Notes under the pieces: generated by a model | What the model was told of the DNA's origin: nothing | Seen by the model: only the letters and a program-made list of their open reading frames with translations | The model's database searches: none | Shown here: in pieces, positions 6,317 through 13,737 of the stretch | Layout: each line of letters opens with the position of its first letter | How positions within the stretch are numbered: the stretch's first letter is position 1 | Made by a program: the position numbers and the translations under genes | From: Hymenobacter sp. | GTDB lineage: Bacteria > Bacteroidota > Bacteroidia > Cytophagales > Hymenobacteraceae | DNA length: 16,983 nucleotides | NCBI GenBank assembly: GCA_025362615.1 | Contig: JANYFQ010000296.1 | Location: 1-16,983 of the forward strand | Direction: 5' to 3'

Positions 6317-7798
6317 TTGGGCATCGTTCAGCGGCAAAGTTTACGCAACACCATCATTTCCTACATCGGCCTGGCCATTGGGTTTGCCAACACCACGCTG
6401 GTGCTGCCGCGCCTGCTGGCCCCTGCCCAGATTGGCCTCACCACCACGCTGATGGGGCTGGCTACGCTGGGGGCACAATTTGCCGCATTCGGCTTTGCCA
6501 GCACGGCCCTGCGCTACTTCCCTTATTTCCGCGACCCGGCCCGCAACCACTCGGGTTTTTTGGCGCTGCTGCTCGGCGGGCCGCTGCTGGGCTTCGCGGC
6601 CGTGGCCGGCCTCATGTGGGCCGGCAAAACCGCCCTACTTTCCCGCTACGCCACCGACAACGCCCTGCTCGGCCCCAATTACGGCGTGGCCATCGGCCTG
6701 ATGTTCTGCGTGTTGTTCATCTCGCTGCAAGACGCTTACCTCAAAGCGCAGTTTCACTCGGCCTTCTCGTCGTTCGTGCAGGAAATTGGGGTGCGGCTGC
6801 TCATCCTGGCCGCCGCCGCCGCCTACGCCGCCCACTGGCTTACCTTCGAGGGCTTCGTACTCGCCTACTTAGGGGCCTATGCGCTGGCTACGCTGGCCCT
6901 TACGGCTTACTTGGCCGCCATTGACGAGCTGCAACTGCGGCCCTCGCGGGCGGTGCTGCGGGTGCGCCCCTTGCGCGAGCTGCTGGCCTACGGCGGTTTT
7001 GCGCTCCTGAGCAACATTTCGGGCACCCTGCTGCTCACCGTCGATGCCCTCATGGTGGGGGCCAAACTCAACCTGTCGGCCGCCGGCGTGTACGCCATCG
7101 CCTTTAACATCAGCACGGCGCTCACGCTGCCGTTTCGGGCGCTCTACAAAACGGCTTATTCCCTCATCGCCGAATATTGGAAGGAGGGCGCGATGGATAA
7201 AATGGCCGAATTTTACCGCCGCACCACCCGCCTCAACACCCTGGTGGGCTGCTATCTGGCCCTGGGCATTGGCCTCAACCTCGATTTCGTGTACGGCCTC
7301 ATTCAGCGGCCGGCCTACGCCGTGGGTGCCTCGGCCGTGCTGCTGCTGCTGCTGGGCCGCCTCGCCGACGGCATCACGGGCGTAAACGGCCTCATCGTCG
7401 TCACCTCGCCCCGCTACCGTTTCGATTTGATTTTCAACCTGGGCCTCACCGTCAGCATCGTCGTCCTCAACGCCTTGCTCATCCCCCGCCTCGGCCTGGC
7501 CGGCGCAGCGCTATCCAACGCCATCGCCCTGGTGGGCCTCAACGGCCTGCGGACCTGGTTCGTGTGGCGCACCTACGGCCTGCAACCCTTCGACGGCCGC
7601 ATCGGGCGCATCCTGGCCGTTGCCGCCGCCGCCGGCACCGCCGTGTGGGTGCTGCCACCCCTCAGTAACCTCTGGCTCAACCTATTGCTACGCGGCGGCC
7701 TGCTCACCGCCCTCTACGCCGGCGGCCTGCTCCTCCTCAACACCGGCCCGGAAGTAGCCGCCGGAGCCGCATTGCTGCGGCGAAAAGCGGGCCGGTAG
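6317..7798 (+). CDS. MOP/Wzx-type polysaccharide flippase
   Basis: A 493-residue integral membrane protein with roughly a dozen or more hydrophobic segments spread over its length, for example residues about 14-35, 42-60, 80-100, 118-135, 150-200, 232-250, 308-330, 340-360, 375-425 and 438-480. The N-terminus GIVQRQSLRNTIISYIGLAI, followed by PRLLAPAQIGLT, is typical of Bacteroidota lipopolysaccharide biosynthesis/flippase proteins, in which MGIIQ(R/K)Q is the usual start. No ATG lies at the right place; TTG at 6317 yields exactly this start, so TTG is chosen. The expected role is moving a lipid-linked glycan across the inner membrane. As last gene of the locus it fits export of the pseudaminic-acid-containing unit. 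The direct substrate cannot be read from sequence. Confidence 0.85.
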   Translation: MGIVQRQSLRNTIISYIGLAIGFANTTLVLPRLLAPAQIGLTTTLMGLATLGAQFAAFGFASTALRYFPYFRDPARNHSGFLALLLGGPLLGFAAVAGLMWAGKTALLSRYATDNALLGPNYGVAIGLMFCVLFISLQDAYLKAQFHSAFSSFVQEIGVRLLILAAAAAYAAHWLTFEGFVLAYLGAYALATLALTAYLAAIDELQLRPSRAVLRVRPLRELLAYGGFALLSNISGTLLLTVDALMVGAKLNLSAAGVYAIAFNISTALTLPFRALYKTAYSLIAEYWKEGAMDKMAEFYRRTTRLNTLVGCYLALGIGLNLDFVYGLIQRPAYAVGASAVLLLLLGRLADGITGVNGLIVVTSPRYRFDLIFNLGLTVSIVVLNALLIPRLGLAGAALSNAIALVGLNGLRTWFVWRTYGLQPFDGRIGRILAVAAAAGTAVWVLPPLSNLWLNLLLRGGLLTALYAGGLLLLNTGPEVAAGAALLRRKAGR

Positions 7799-7828
7799 GT
7801 GCCGTAACGTCTTTTTTTGCCGTGTGGC

Positions 7829-7914
7829 TGTACCACCAAGCTGTGCTTGGTCTCGCGTTGAACGAGGCCGCTCCGAGGCAGCTTACGCGAGACCAAGCAC
7901 AGCTTGGTGGTACA
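7829..7914. repeat. REPIN-like nested inverted repeat, copy 1
   Basis: Two perfect 30-bp arms (7829-7858 and 7885-7914) flank a 26-nt spacer. Each arm is itself a small hairpin: ACCAAGC-TGT-GCTTGGT at 7835-7851, and its mirror ACCAAGC-ACA-GCTTGGT at 7892-7908. The spacer contains TTGAAC at its left end and GAGGCAG at its right end, shared with copy 2. It lies between the 3' ends of the flippase (+) and enoyl-CoA hydratase (-) genes, five bases from the latter's stop. Two face-to-face small hairpins match the architecture of REP doublets (BIME/REPIN). No transposase is nearby. Confidence 0.85.
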
Positions 7915-7918
7915 CCCC

Positions 7919-8692
7919 TCACCGCCCCTTAAACTCCGGTTTCCGCTTCTCCACAAACGCCGCCATTCCCTCCTTCTGGTCCTCCGAAGCAAACGTCAGA
8001 TAAAAATTCTTGCGCTCGAAGTGTAGTCCCTCATCAAGGTGCGTTTCAAAGGCCCGGTTCACGCTTTCTTTGGCCAACCGGGCAGCTATCGGACTCATGG
8101 CCGCTATTTTAGCGGCCAACCGAAACGCCTCTTCCAGGTACTGCCCCACTGGCACTACGCAGTTTACCAGACCCGCTGCCAGGGCTTCGCGGGCCGAGAT
8201 AAATTCGCCGGTCAGCACCATTTGCATGGCGCGGGCCTTGCCTACGGCGCGGGTCAGGCGCTGGGTGCCGCCAGCCCCCGGCATGGTGCCGATGCGAATT
8301 TCGGGCTGCCCAAACTGCGCCGTTTCCGAGGCCACAATCATGTCGCAGGTCATCGTCAGCTCGCAGCCGCCGCCCAGCGCAAACCCCGAAACCGCAGCAA
8401 TGAGCGGCTTTTTGAACTTGCGAATCTGGTCCCAGGTCGAAAACTGGTCGGTGATGAGCATATCCACCGCCGTTTTGCCGGCCATCTGCTTGATGTCGGC
8501 CCCGGCCGCAAACGCCCGCTCGTTGCCCGTGATGACGACCACGCGCACGGCCTCGTCGTCGTCCAATGTTTTTAATGCGTCGCGGATTTCACCCATCAAT
8601 TGCAAATTGAGCGCGTTCAATTCTTTGGGCCGATTGAGTTGAATTAAAGCAACGCCGGGGCGGGCTTGGGGAGTGACGAGAATGAAATCCAT
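7919..8692 (-). CDS. Enoyl-CoA hydratase (crotonase family)
   Basis: A 257-residue soluble protein that aligns end to end with crotonase. It should hydrate trans-2-enoyl-CoA to (S)-3-hydroxyacyl-CoA in fatty-acid or amino-acid breakdown. The oxyanion-hole segment AFAAGADIKQM (about residues 60-70) and GFALGGGCELTM (about 103-114) are present. Both catalytic glutamates are in place: Glu111 in GGGCEL and Glu131 in FGQPEIRIGTMPGAGGTQRL. The ATG at 8692 gives the family's usual N-terminus. It lies seven bases after the small unknown gene and is probably transcribed with lysC. Note the contrast with the MaoC-like hydratase at 1995, which is unrelated in fold and of opposite stereochemistry. Exact chain-length preference is not readable. 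Confidence 0.92.
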   Translation of the reverse strand: MDFILVTPQARPGVALIQLNRPKELNALNLQLMGEIRDALKTLDDDEAVRVVVITGNERAFAAGADIKQMAGKTAVDMLITDQFSTWDQIRKFKKPLIAAVSGFALGGGCELTMTCDMIVASETAQFGQPEIRIGTMPGAGGTQRLTRAVGKARAMQMVLTGEFISAREALAAGLVNCVVPVGQYLEEAFRLAAKIAAMSPIAARLAKESVNRAFETHLDEGLHFERKNFYLTFASEDQKEGMAAFVEKRKPEFKGR

Positions 8693-8699
8693 GTTTAGC

Positions 8700-8972
8700 T
8701 CAGATTGGTAAGTTAGGCGGGAGGTAGTTGTCTATGAATTTAATTTCTGTTTTAGACTCAATTGTTCCTGCAAAAACCCAGGCATCGTTCGGTACGCCAA
8801 AGTCTTCCAAAGCCACTTGTCTGCAAGCATCAATGGTTTCGGAAAGGAAGTCGAACAGTACGTTTTCACCCTCAAATACATAGAGGTACGCTCCCACAAG
8901 GGGCAAGTCTTCTTCAATTTCAAAACGCAAGCTCTCGTATTCCGCCTTGAAAACTTTGAATAGCATTTTCAT
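8700..8972 (-). CDS. Small unknown protein coupled to aspartokinase
   Basis: A 90-residue acidic, soluble protein with no signal peptide or membrane segment; I do not recognise a family. It starts MKMLFKVFKAEY and contains the central block PLVGAYLYVFEGENVLFDF, suggesting an alternating beta/alpha fold. The ATG at 8972 overlaps the lysC stop as ATGA (four bases), a typical translational-coupling layout. A GTG six bases upstream (8978) is an alternative start. Seven bases separate its stop from the enoyl-CoA hydratase start. Base composition is more AT-rich than most neighbours. The overlapping position and open frame make it very likely a real gene, but its role is unknown. Confidence 0.75.
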   Translation of the reverse strand: MKMLFKVFKAEYESLRFEIEEDLPLVGAYLYVFEGENVLFDFLSETIDACRQVALEDFGVPNDAWVFAGTIESKTEIKFIDNYLPPNLPI

Positions 8973-10297
8973 TCGCACACAAACTGGAACGTACCGCGAG
9001 TTCGCTGCTCAAGAAGCAGTTTACGCCCGGTTATTACTTCTTCGATACTGCCCGCATCGTAATTTTTAATCGTAAACAACACCAAATCGGAATTATAATG
9101 CATCCGAAATTGCCCGCGCAATAATTCCAGCAAAATGCCCAGCCGCCGCTCCGAGTAATCGGTACACACCGAAAACGAAAGCGCCGAATTCTGCATCAGA
9201 TTTATTTTCAATCGCGCCTGCGCCAAAGCCCCGAAAATAGCGCCTAAATTTTCTTCCGAAATGAAAGCAAAATCCTTGCTTTCAAATGAAATTAAACACT
9301 GCCCCGTCTTGCGGATAAACGCCGGGGCCAGCGGCGGGTGCTGGCAATCGTGAATAACGGTACCGGGCGCAGCCGGGTCTAAAAACGACTTGACATAGAG
9401 CGGAATACGGCGCTCGGCCAGCGGCTTGACGGTTTTCGGATGAATGACGGACGCGCCGTAAAACGCCATCTCGATGGTTTCGGCGTAGCTGATTTCGGAG
9501 TACAGCACCGTGTCGGTAAACACTTTGGGGTCGGCGTTGAGCAAGCCGGGCACGTCTTTCCAAATCGTTACACTCTCGGCTTTGAGGCAGTAGGCGAAAA
9601 TAGCGGCCGAATAATCGGAGCCTTCGCGACCCAGGGTGGTGGTACGGCGGTCGTCCGTGCCGCCAACGAAGCCCTCAGTTACGATGATGCGTGCCCCGGC
9701 CGCCAGCAGTGCCGGCACTTTTTTATTTATAAGTCGCTCGGTTTCCGCCCAATTCACGTTGGCTTCGCGCCAGGTTGTATCGGTGCGAATAACCAACGGA
9801 GCTGATAGGTGTGCCGTTTCTTCCCACTCAAACTGGGTCAGCAGCGCCCGTTGCACCAACTCGGCCGATAGTCGTTCGCCTCGACTTACAAAACGGTCGT
9901 ACCCTTCGTCGTAACCACCTTGCGAAGCATTGAGCGGCTGGGGAATTCCATTCTCCAAATGGTAGGTGACAATTGCTTCGGCTGGCCCAAGCCGCCTGGT
10001 TTTTTCGGGCAAAATTTGGGCCTCTATCTCGCGAATAATTGCGGAATGAAAAAGCCTCGCCTTTATAAGTTTGGGTTCGTATTTCCCCCAATCCTTTCCA
10101 TTCGGGGGAACAGAAAGGGCATTAAAAGATTCCTCCAGCGCATTCGTCGTCTTGCCCATCGCCGACACCACCACCAGCAGCGGCCCGCGCTCGCTTTCGC
10201 GCTTTACGATGGCGCACAGGTTCAGAATCGCCGCCGCGTCCTTCACCGAAGCCCCACCAAACTTGAAGACCCGCAGGCCCGTCCCTTGCTCTTGCAT
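8969..10297 (-). CDS. lysC: Aspartate kinase
   Basis: Phosphorylates aspartate with ATP, the first step toward lysine/diaminopimelate, threonine and methionine. The 442-residue monofunctional enzyme has the nucleotide-binding start VFKFGGASVKD (about residues 10-20), SRGERLSAELV (about 138-148), FVGGTDDRRTTTLGREGSDYS (about 214-234), VTIWKDVPGLLNADPKV (about 247-263) and SYAETIEMAFYGASVIHPKT (about 273-292). The remaining 130 or so residues match the C-terminal ACT regulatory region that often gives lysine or threonine feedback control. No homoserine dehydrogenase domain follows. The ATG at 10297 is the only suitable start; a -7-like box (TACTTTTG) ends only five bases upstream, so the mRNA may be leaderless. 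It overlaps the next gene by four bases. Confident. Confidence 0.93.
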   Translation of the reverse strand: MQEQGTGLRVFKFGGASVKDAAAILNLCAIVKRESERGPLLVVVSAMGKTTNALEESFNALSVPPNGKDWGKYEPKLIKARLFHSAIIREIEAQILPEKTRRLGPAEAIVTYHLENGIPQPLNASQGGYDEGYDRFVSRGERLSAELVQRALLTQFEWEETAHLSAPLVIRTDTTWREANVNWAETERLINKKVPALLAAGARIIVTEGFVGGTDDRRTTTLGREGSDYSAAIFAYCLKAESVTIWKDVPGLLNADPKVFTDTVLYSEISYAETIEMAFYGASVIHPKTVKPLAERRIPLYVKSFLDPAAPGTVIHDCQHPPLAPAFIRKTGQCLISFESKDFAFISEENLGAIFGALAQARLKINLMQNSALSFSVCTDYSERRLGILLELLRGQFRMHYNSDLVLFTIKNYDAGSIEEVITGRKLLLEQRTRGTFQFVCE

Positions 10298-10302
10298 AGG
10301 CC

Positions 10303-10310
10303 CAAAAGTA
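10303..10310 (-). promoter_or_regulatory. Candidate -7 box for lysC
   Basis: On the minus strand the bases read TACTTTTG, a match to the Bacteroidota -7 consensus TAnnTTTG. A TTTG lies 22 bases upstream and could be the -33 element, a slightly long spacing. Only five bases separate the box from the lysC ATG, so transcription should begin at or very near the start codon. Confidence 0.5.
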
Positions 10311-10343
10311 GCGCCGCCGTGCGGCCCCGGCCCAAATCGCGCC

Positions 10344-10351
10344 TAGCTTTG
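10344..10351 (+). promoter_or_regulatory. Candidate -7 box for fbp
   Basis: TAGCTTTG matches the Bacteroidota -7 consensus TAnnTTTG and continues as TTTGCACCC, a form also seen at 13742-13750 and 16536-16544. No clear -33 TTTG was found. The predicted 5' leader of fbp would be about 30 nt. Confidence 0.5.
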
Positions 10352-10389
10352 CACCCACATTCCTGCCTCAGCCGCCCCCACCGCGCCCC

Positions 10390-11400
10390 ATGAACTCCGA
10401 TAAACTCGCCCTGCCCGTTGGCACCACCCTCGACCGCTTCATCATGCGGAAGCAGGAAGATTTCCCCTACGCCACCGGCGAACTCTCGCAGTTGCTGCGC
10501 GACATTGCCCTGGCTACCAAGATTGTAAACCGTGAAATCAACCGTTCCGGCCTCATCGACATCGCCGGGGCCTACGGCAACCGCAACGTGCAGGGCGAGG
10601 ACCAGCAGAAGCTCGATGTCATTGCCAACATCCGCTTCATCCGCGCCCTTCGCAACGGCGGCGAGGTTTGCACCATCATCAGCGAAGAGGACGACGAACT
10701 CATCCAAACCGGCAATAACCAAGGCAAGTACGTGGTGGCCATCGACCCGCTCGACGGCTCTTCCAACATCGACGTAAACGTCTCGATAGGAACCATTTTT
10801 AGCGTTTACCGCCGCGTTTCACCCACTGGCCGCGAGGGCACCGTGGCCGACTGCCTCCAACCCGGTACGCACCAGGTGGCGGCTGGCTACGTCATCTACG
10901 GCAGCAGCACGATGCTCGTCTATACCACTGGCAATGGCGTGAACGGCTTCACCTATGAGCCGAGCCTAGGCGAGTTTTTCCTTTCGCACCCCGACATCAC
11001 CACCCCCGCCACGGGCACCATCTACTCGGTAAACGAGGGCAGTTCCGAGTCATTTTCGTCCGGCGTGACGGCCTTTCTCCAGCACTGCAAAAAAGAAGCG
11101 TTTTCGGGCCGCTACATCGGTTCGCTCGTCGCCGATTTTCACCGTAACCTGCTCAAGGGCGGCATTTACCTCTACCCCGCCACTGCCAAAAACCCCAAAG
11201 GCAAACTGCGCCTCATGTACGAGTGCAACCCGCTGGCTTTCATCGTAGAACAGGCCGGCGGCCGTAGCTCCAACGGCCAACGCCGCACGATGGAAATTGA
11301 GCCGCAGGCCCACCACGAGCGTTGCCCCGTCTTCATCGGCAGCAAAGACCTCGTGCTGCAAGCCGAAGCCGCGCTCGCCGCCGAAACCAACGAAGCGTAA
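10390..11400 (+). CDS. fbp: Class I fructose-1,6-bisphosphatase
   Basis: Hydrolyses fructose 1,6-bisphosphate to fructose 6-phosphate in gluconeogenesis, in the cytoplasm. The 336-residue length is normal for class I. Metal- and substrate-binding blocks are visible: SEEDDE (residues 98-103), DPLDGSSNIDVNVSIGTIF (from residue 119), RYIGSLVADFHRNLLKGGIY (about 238-257) and LMYECNPLAFIVEQAGG (about 275-291). The first in-frame ATG (10390) gives the expected N-terminal extension before the LDRF(I/L) segment. It is divergent from lysC with a 92-bp shared upstream region holding a -7 box for each direction. Downstream it converges on the DUF5606 gene across a nested hairpin element. Confident. Confidence 0.95.
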   Translation: MNSDKLALPVGTTLDRFIMRKQEDFPYATGELSQLLRDIALATKIVNREINRSGLIDIAGAYGNRNVQGEDQQKLDVIANIRFIRALRNGGEVCTIISEEDDELIQTGNNQGKYVVAIDPLDGSSNIDVNVSIGTIFSVYRRVSPTGREGTVADCLQPGTHQVAAGYVIYGSSTMLVYTTGNGVNGFTYEPSLGEFFLSHPDITTPATGTIYSVNEGSSESFSSGVTAFLQHCKKEAFSGRYIGSLVADFHRNLLKGGIYLYPATAKNPKGKLRLMYECNPLAFIVEQAGGRSSNGQRRTMEIEPQAHHERCPVFIGSKDLVLQAEAALAAETNEA

Positions 11401-11422
11401 GCCCCGGCGTAGCAGCCACCAG

Positions 11423-11520
11423 AAACGGCTGTACCACCAAGCCGTGCTTGGTCTCGCGTTGAACAACTGTTGTGAGGCAGTTTCCGCAAGACCAAGCACA
11501 GCTTGGTGGTACAGCCGTTT
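11423..11520. repeat. REPIN-like nested inverted repeat, copy 2
   Basis: Arms of 36 bp (11423-11458 and 11485-11520) match at 34 positions and flank a 26-nt spacer, the same spacer length as copy 1. Each arm holds the inner hairpin ACCAAGC-nnn-GCTTGGT. The spacer keeps TTGAAC and GAGGCAG but carries the odd palindrome ACAAC-T-GTTGT in the middle where copy 1 is different. The outer ends are AAACGG and CCGTTTT, so on either strand the hairpin ends near a short T-run and could terminate both converging genes, fbp and the DUF5606 gene. That role is inference. Confidence 0.85.
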
Positions 11521-11532
11521 TGAATCAATTAG

Positions 11533-12159
11533 TTACTCCGCCTTTTTGCGACTCTTTTTTGCAGGTGCCGCCGCTTCGGGGTTCGTCGTGGCATCGGCCG
11601 ACTCGCTGCTTTCGAGCGCATCAATGTCTCCGCCGGTGCTCAACGGAGCGGCTTCTTTTTTCGCCGCTTTTTTCGGGGACGCTGCCCGAACATCGCCGGC
11701 AACACCCTCCACTGGCGAAGTTTCGGCAGTTTCTACCGTTACTTCTGCTTCAGCGGCAGCTGCTTCGGTATAGGGCACCTGCTTGCTCACAATGCCGTAC
11801 CAGTGGGCGAGTTTTTTGATGTCAGAAAAATAGACACGCTCAGCATCGTATTCCGGCAGGGCTTTTTCCATGAAGGCCGTCAGCTCGGCTTCGCTTGATT
11901 TGTTGCTCACCGCAAAGTCTTCGCCGTAGGCCGCCCGGATGCGGCCAAACGCCTCGTCCAGCGGCACATTTACGTCGTAGTCGGTGGTATAAATCGAAAT
12001 TTCCGACAACAGCGACACCTTATTGCGGGCCGGGGCCATGATGCGGGCGCGTTTTTCGTCGAGCGTTTCGACCAGCACCCCGTGGCGGGCTGCTTTCAGC
12101 AACCGGTACAGGCCCGGCATTCCGCTAATAGCAGCCAGTTCTTTGAGTTCGTAGGGCAT
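11533..12159 (-). CDS. DUF5606-like protein with Lys/Ala-rich tail
   Basis: A 208-residue soluble protein. The first 135 or so residues (PYELKELAAISGMPGLYRLL, then VETLDEKRARIMAPARNKVS, LLSEISIYTTDYDVNVPL and AERVYFSDIKKLAHWYGIV) fit the DUF5606 family, small proteins of unknown function widespread in Bacteroidota. The rest (about 140-208) is a low-complexity tail rich in Ala, Glu, Ser and Lys, ending in KKSRKKAE, with KKAAKKE near the middle. Such tails are disordered and may bind nucleic acid, but that is inference. The ATG at 12159 is preceded by the word-repeat gap to the TonB-C gene. The family call is fairly sure; no biochemical role is known to me. Confidence 0.8.
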   Translation of the reverse strand: MPYELKELAAISGMPGLYRLLKAARHGVLVETLDEKRARIMAPARNKVSLLSEISIYTTDYDVNVPLDEAFGRIRAAYGEDFAVSNKSSEAELTAFMEKALPEYDAERVYFSDIKKLAHWYGIVSKQVPYTEAAAAEAEVTVETAETSPVEGVAGDVRAASPKKAAKKEAAPLSTGGDIDALESSESADATTNPEAAAPAKKSRKKAE

Positions 12160-12167
12160 TTTTTTTA

Positions 12168-12308
12168 CAATGGGTGAATGTAGAGAGTGAGCAAATGAGC
12201 GAACGAGGTGAAGATGAAAGTATGAGGAGCGGGCGCGACGCGGGTTTAGATTGCCATCGTACGCCTTGACTGCTGCCTACATTCACTCATTCACACCTTC
12301 ACTCATTG
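12168..12308. repeat. Quasi-palindrome of GTGAATG words between TonB-C gene and DUF5606 gene
   Basis: The outer ends pair as CAATGGGTGAA (12168-12178) with TTCACTCATTG (12298-12308), ten of eleven positions complementary. A second pair, GTGAATGTAG (12174-12183) with CTACATTCAC (12277-12286), is exact. The right arm includes the stop codon of the TonB-C gene (12303-12305), so the repeat runs into coding sequence. Both arms are made of GTGAATG/GAGTGAA/GTGAG words. Expected outcome is a long imperfect hairpin in the transcript; function unknown. Confidence 0.7.
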
Positions 12309-12776
12309 CCCTTTCAGGGCGTTCGAGCCGGTTACGCCGAGCTTGAAATCGACGGGTAAACTGGTAAGAATGGGGTATTCGGGGTTCTTGAATTTGAGCA
12401 GCCGCACCACGCGCAGGGCTTCTTCGCCCGTGCCGGCTCCGGCCTGTTTCACCAGTTTGATGCCCGACATCGTGCCGTCAGGGTTGAGCGTGAAGCTGAC
12501 AATGCAGCGCCCCTGAATACGGTTGCGCTTGGCCATCAACGGGTACTTCAACTCACTGGCAATGAAGGCGTACATTCCTTCCTGCCCGCCCTCATAATAT
12601 TCGGCCACCGGAATGCTGCCGGCTACGCGGCCCGTGCCGGTACCTTGCTCGGTTTGCGGGCGGTTGCCGTCCTTGGGCAACGGTTTGGTGTTGGGCGCGG
12701 GGGCCATTTGGGCCGAAGCCGGGGCAGCAACCAGGGCCAGGCCCGCAACGGTCAGCGAAAGCAGGATTTTTTTCAT
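12303..12776 (-). CDS. Secreted TonB C-terminal-domain protein
   Basis: A 157-residue protein with a Sec signal peptide, MKKILLSLTVAGLALVAAPASAQ, with likely cleavage after ASA around residue 22. After a short Pro/Gly/Thr linker (about 23-55) comes a TonB-C-like fold: YPLMAKRNRIQGRCIVSFTL (about 77-96), NPDGTMSGIKLVKQAGAGTG and EEALRVVRLLKFKNPE. There is no transmembrane anchor or proline-rich spacer as in true TonB, so it is probably a periplasmic stand-alone domain, a type common in Bacteroidota. Partner and role are unknown; energy transduction is unlikely without an anchor. The ATG at 12776 gives a clean signal peptide; an ATG nine bases upstream (12785) is less likely. Confidence 0.8.
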   Translation of the reverse strand: MKKILLSLTVAGLALVAAPASAQMAPAPNTKPLPKDGNRPQTEQGTGTGRVAGSIPVAEYYEGGQEGMYAFIASELKYPLMAKRNRIQGRCIVSFTLNPDGTMSGIKLVKQAGAGTGEEALRVVRLLKFKNPEYPILTSLPVDFKLGVTGSNALKGQ

Positions 12777-12856
12777 GGGGAACAAAGTAACGGGTAGCGT
12801 TTGAAACGAAAGGCAATATGCCCGCCGCCGCTTGGCAAATCCAGGGCCAGAGATTT

Positions 12857-12970
12857 GGTTGTTGGCCAGTTGCTTTTTAATTATTCGCTTTCGGTTGTTG
12901 GCTGCTCGTTGCTGACGTTTATTTTTAAAATCGTTGTTTCACCAACTAAGCAACCAACAACTACTGGTCA
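12857..12970. repeat. GTTGTTGG-word inverted repeat after engB
   Basis: GTTGTTGG occurs at 12858-12865 and 12894-12901, and its complement CCAACAAC at 12954-12961. Further pairing (TTGC with GCAA, CTGG with CCAG) makes an imperfect stem whose right arm directly abuts the engB stop codon at 12968-12970. The centre is AT-rich. It is the same kind of structure as at 1291-1382 and 12168-12308 but spelled with different words. Confidence 0.6.
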
Positions 12971-13570
12971 AGCAGCCCAGCGTGTATTTACATCGGTGAT
13001 GAAGGCCAGCACAGCCTCGCGGCCCACAGCGGTTTCAGCCGAGGTAATAAAGTGCCGGGGCAGTTCATCCCAACTCTCGCCCATTTTAGCTAGAAACCTG
13101 GCAATTAGCGTACGTGTCTGGCTGGCCGACTGCTTATCCGTTTTAGTGAAGACCATCGCGAACGGTACGCTTTCTTCGCCAAGCTGGGCCATAAATTCGA
13201 GGTCGATGGCCTGCGGCGGGTGGCGCGAGTCGAGCAGCACCAGCACACAGGTCAGGTTTTCGCGGCGGCGCAGGTAAGCATTTATCATTTTTCCCCATTC
13301 GGCCCGCGACGTTTTACTGACTTTGGCGTAGCCGTAGCCCGGCAAATCAACCAGATACCAGCTTTCGTTGATTAAGAAATGGTTAATAACCTGCGTTTTG
13401 CCAGGCGTGGACGACGTTTTGGCCAACGCTTTGCGCTGCATCAGCATATTTATCAACGACGACTTGCCGACGTTGGAACGGCCAATAAAAGCGTATTCGG
13501 GCAACGTCGGCGGGGGGCACAACTCCACTTGGGTGTTGCTCATCAAAAAGCGGGCATCGTGGATAGTCAT
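12968..13570 (-). CDS. engB: EngB/YsxC ribosome-biogenesis GTPase
   Basis: A 200-residue GTPase of the TrmE-Era-EngA-EngB group, needed for large ribosomal subunit assembly in bacteria studied. The G motifs are clear: G1 GRSNVGKSS (residues 30-38), G2 region SSTPGKTQ (about 53-60), G3 DLPGYGYAK (75-83), G4 TKTD (142-145) and a G5-like TSAET near residue 177. The frame is open upstream to 13759, but that 63-residue extension translates non-coding leader sequence; the ATG at 13570 gives the family's usual start before ARFLMSN and length. It is divergent from the OmpA-family gene across about 500 bp. No clear -7 box was found directly upstream. Confident. Confidence 0.93.
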   Translation of the reverse strand: MTIHDARFLMSNTQVELCPPPTLPEYAFIGRSNVGKSSLINMLMQRKALAKTSSTPGKTQVINHFLINESWYLVDLPGYGYAKVSKTSRAEWGKMINAYLRRRENLTCVLVLLDSRHPPQAIDLEFMAQLGEESVPFAMVFTKTDKQSASQTRTLIARFLAKMGESWDELPRHFITSAETAVGREAVLAFITDVNTRWAA

Positions 13571-13737
13571 ACGCAGAAAGCACCGATTTTCAGAATAATA
13601 ATGGCTAAATTGCCCATTTGGTCCGGGCAGTGGCCCGGCCCAAAACCTCGGATTTGGGCGTAAAAATAGCAACCCAGCCGGGGAGAAGACGTGCCGAGCG
13701 CCCGGTAAGGATTTTAGCCAGAATTGAATTAAGCCGC

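Noticed and set aside
7812..7818. T-run after the flippase gene as a terminator
   Set aside because: Seven T are present but only a three-base-pair stem precedes them; the nested hairpin just downstream is a better candidate.
7714..7992. 92-codon minus-strand frame across hairpin copy 1
   Set aside because: It reads through the inverted repeat and the ends of two real genes; such frames arise wherever the repeat is present.
11297..11773. 158-codon open frame running through hairpin copy 2
   Set aside because: It joins the shadow of the fbp end, the nested hairpin and the antisense of the DUF5606 gene; no protein character.
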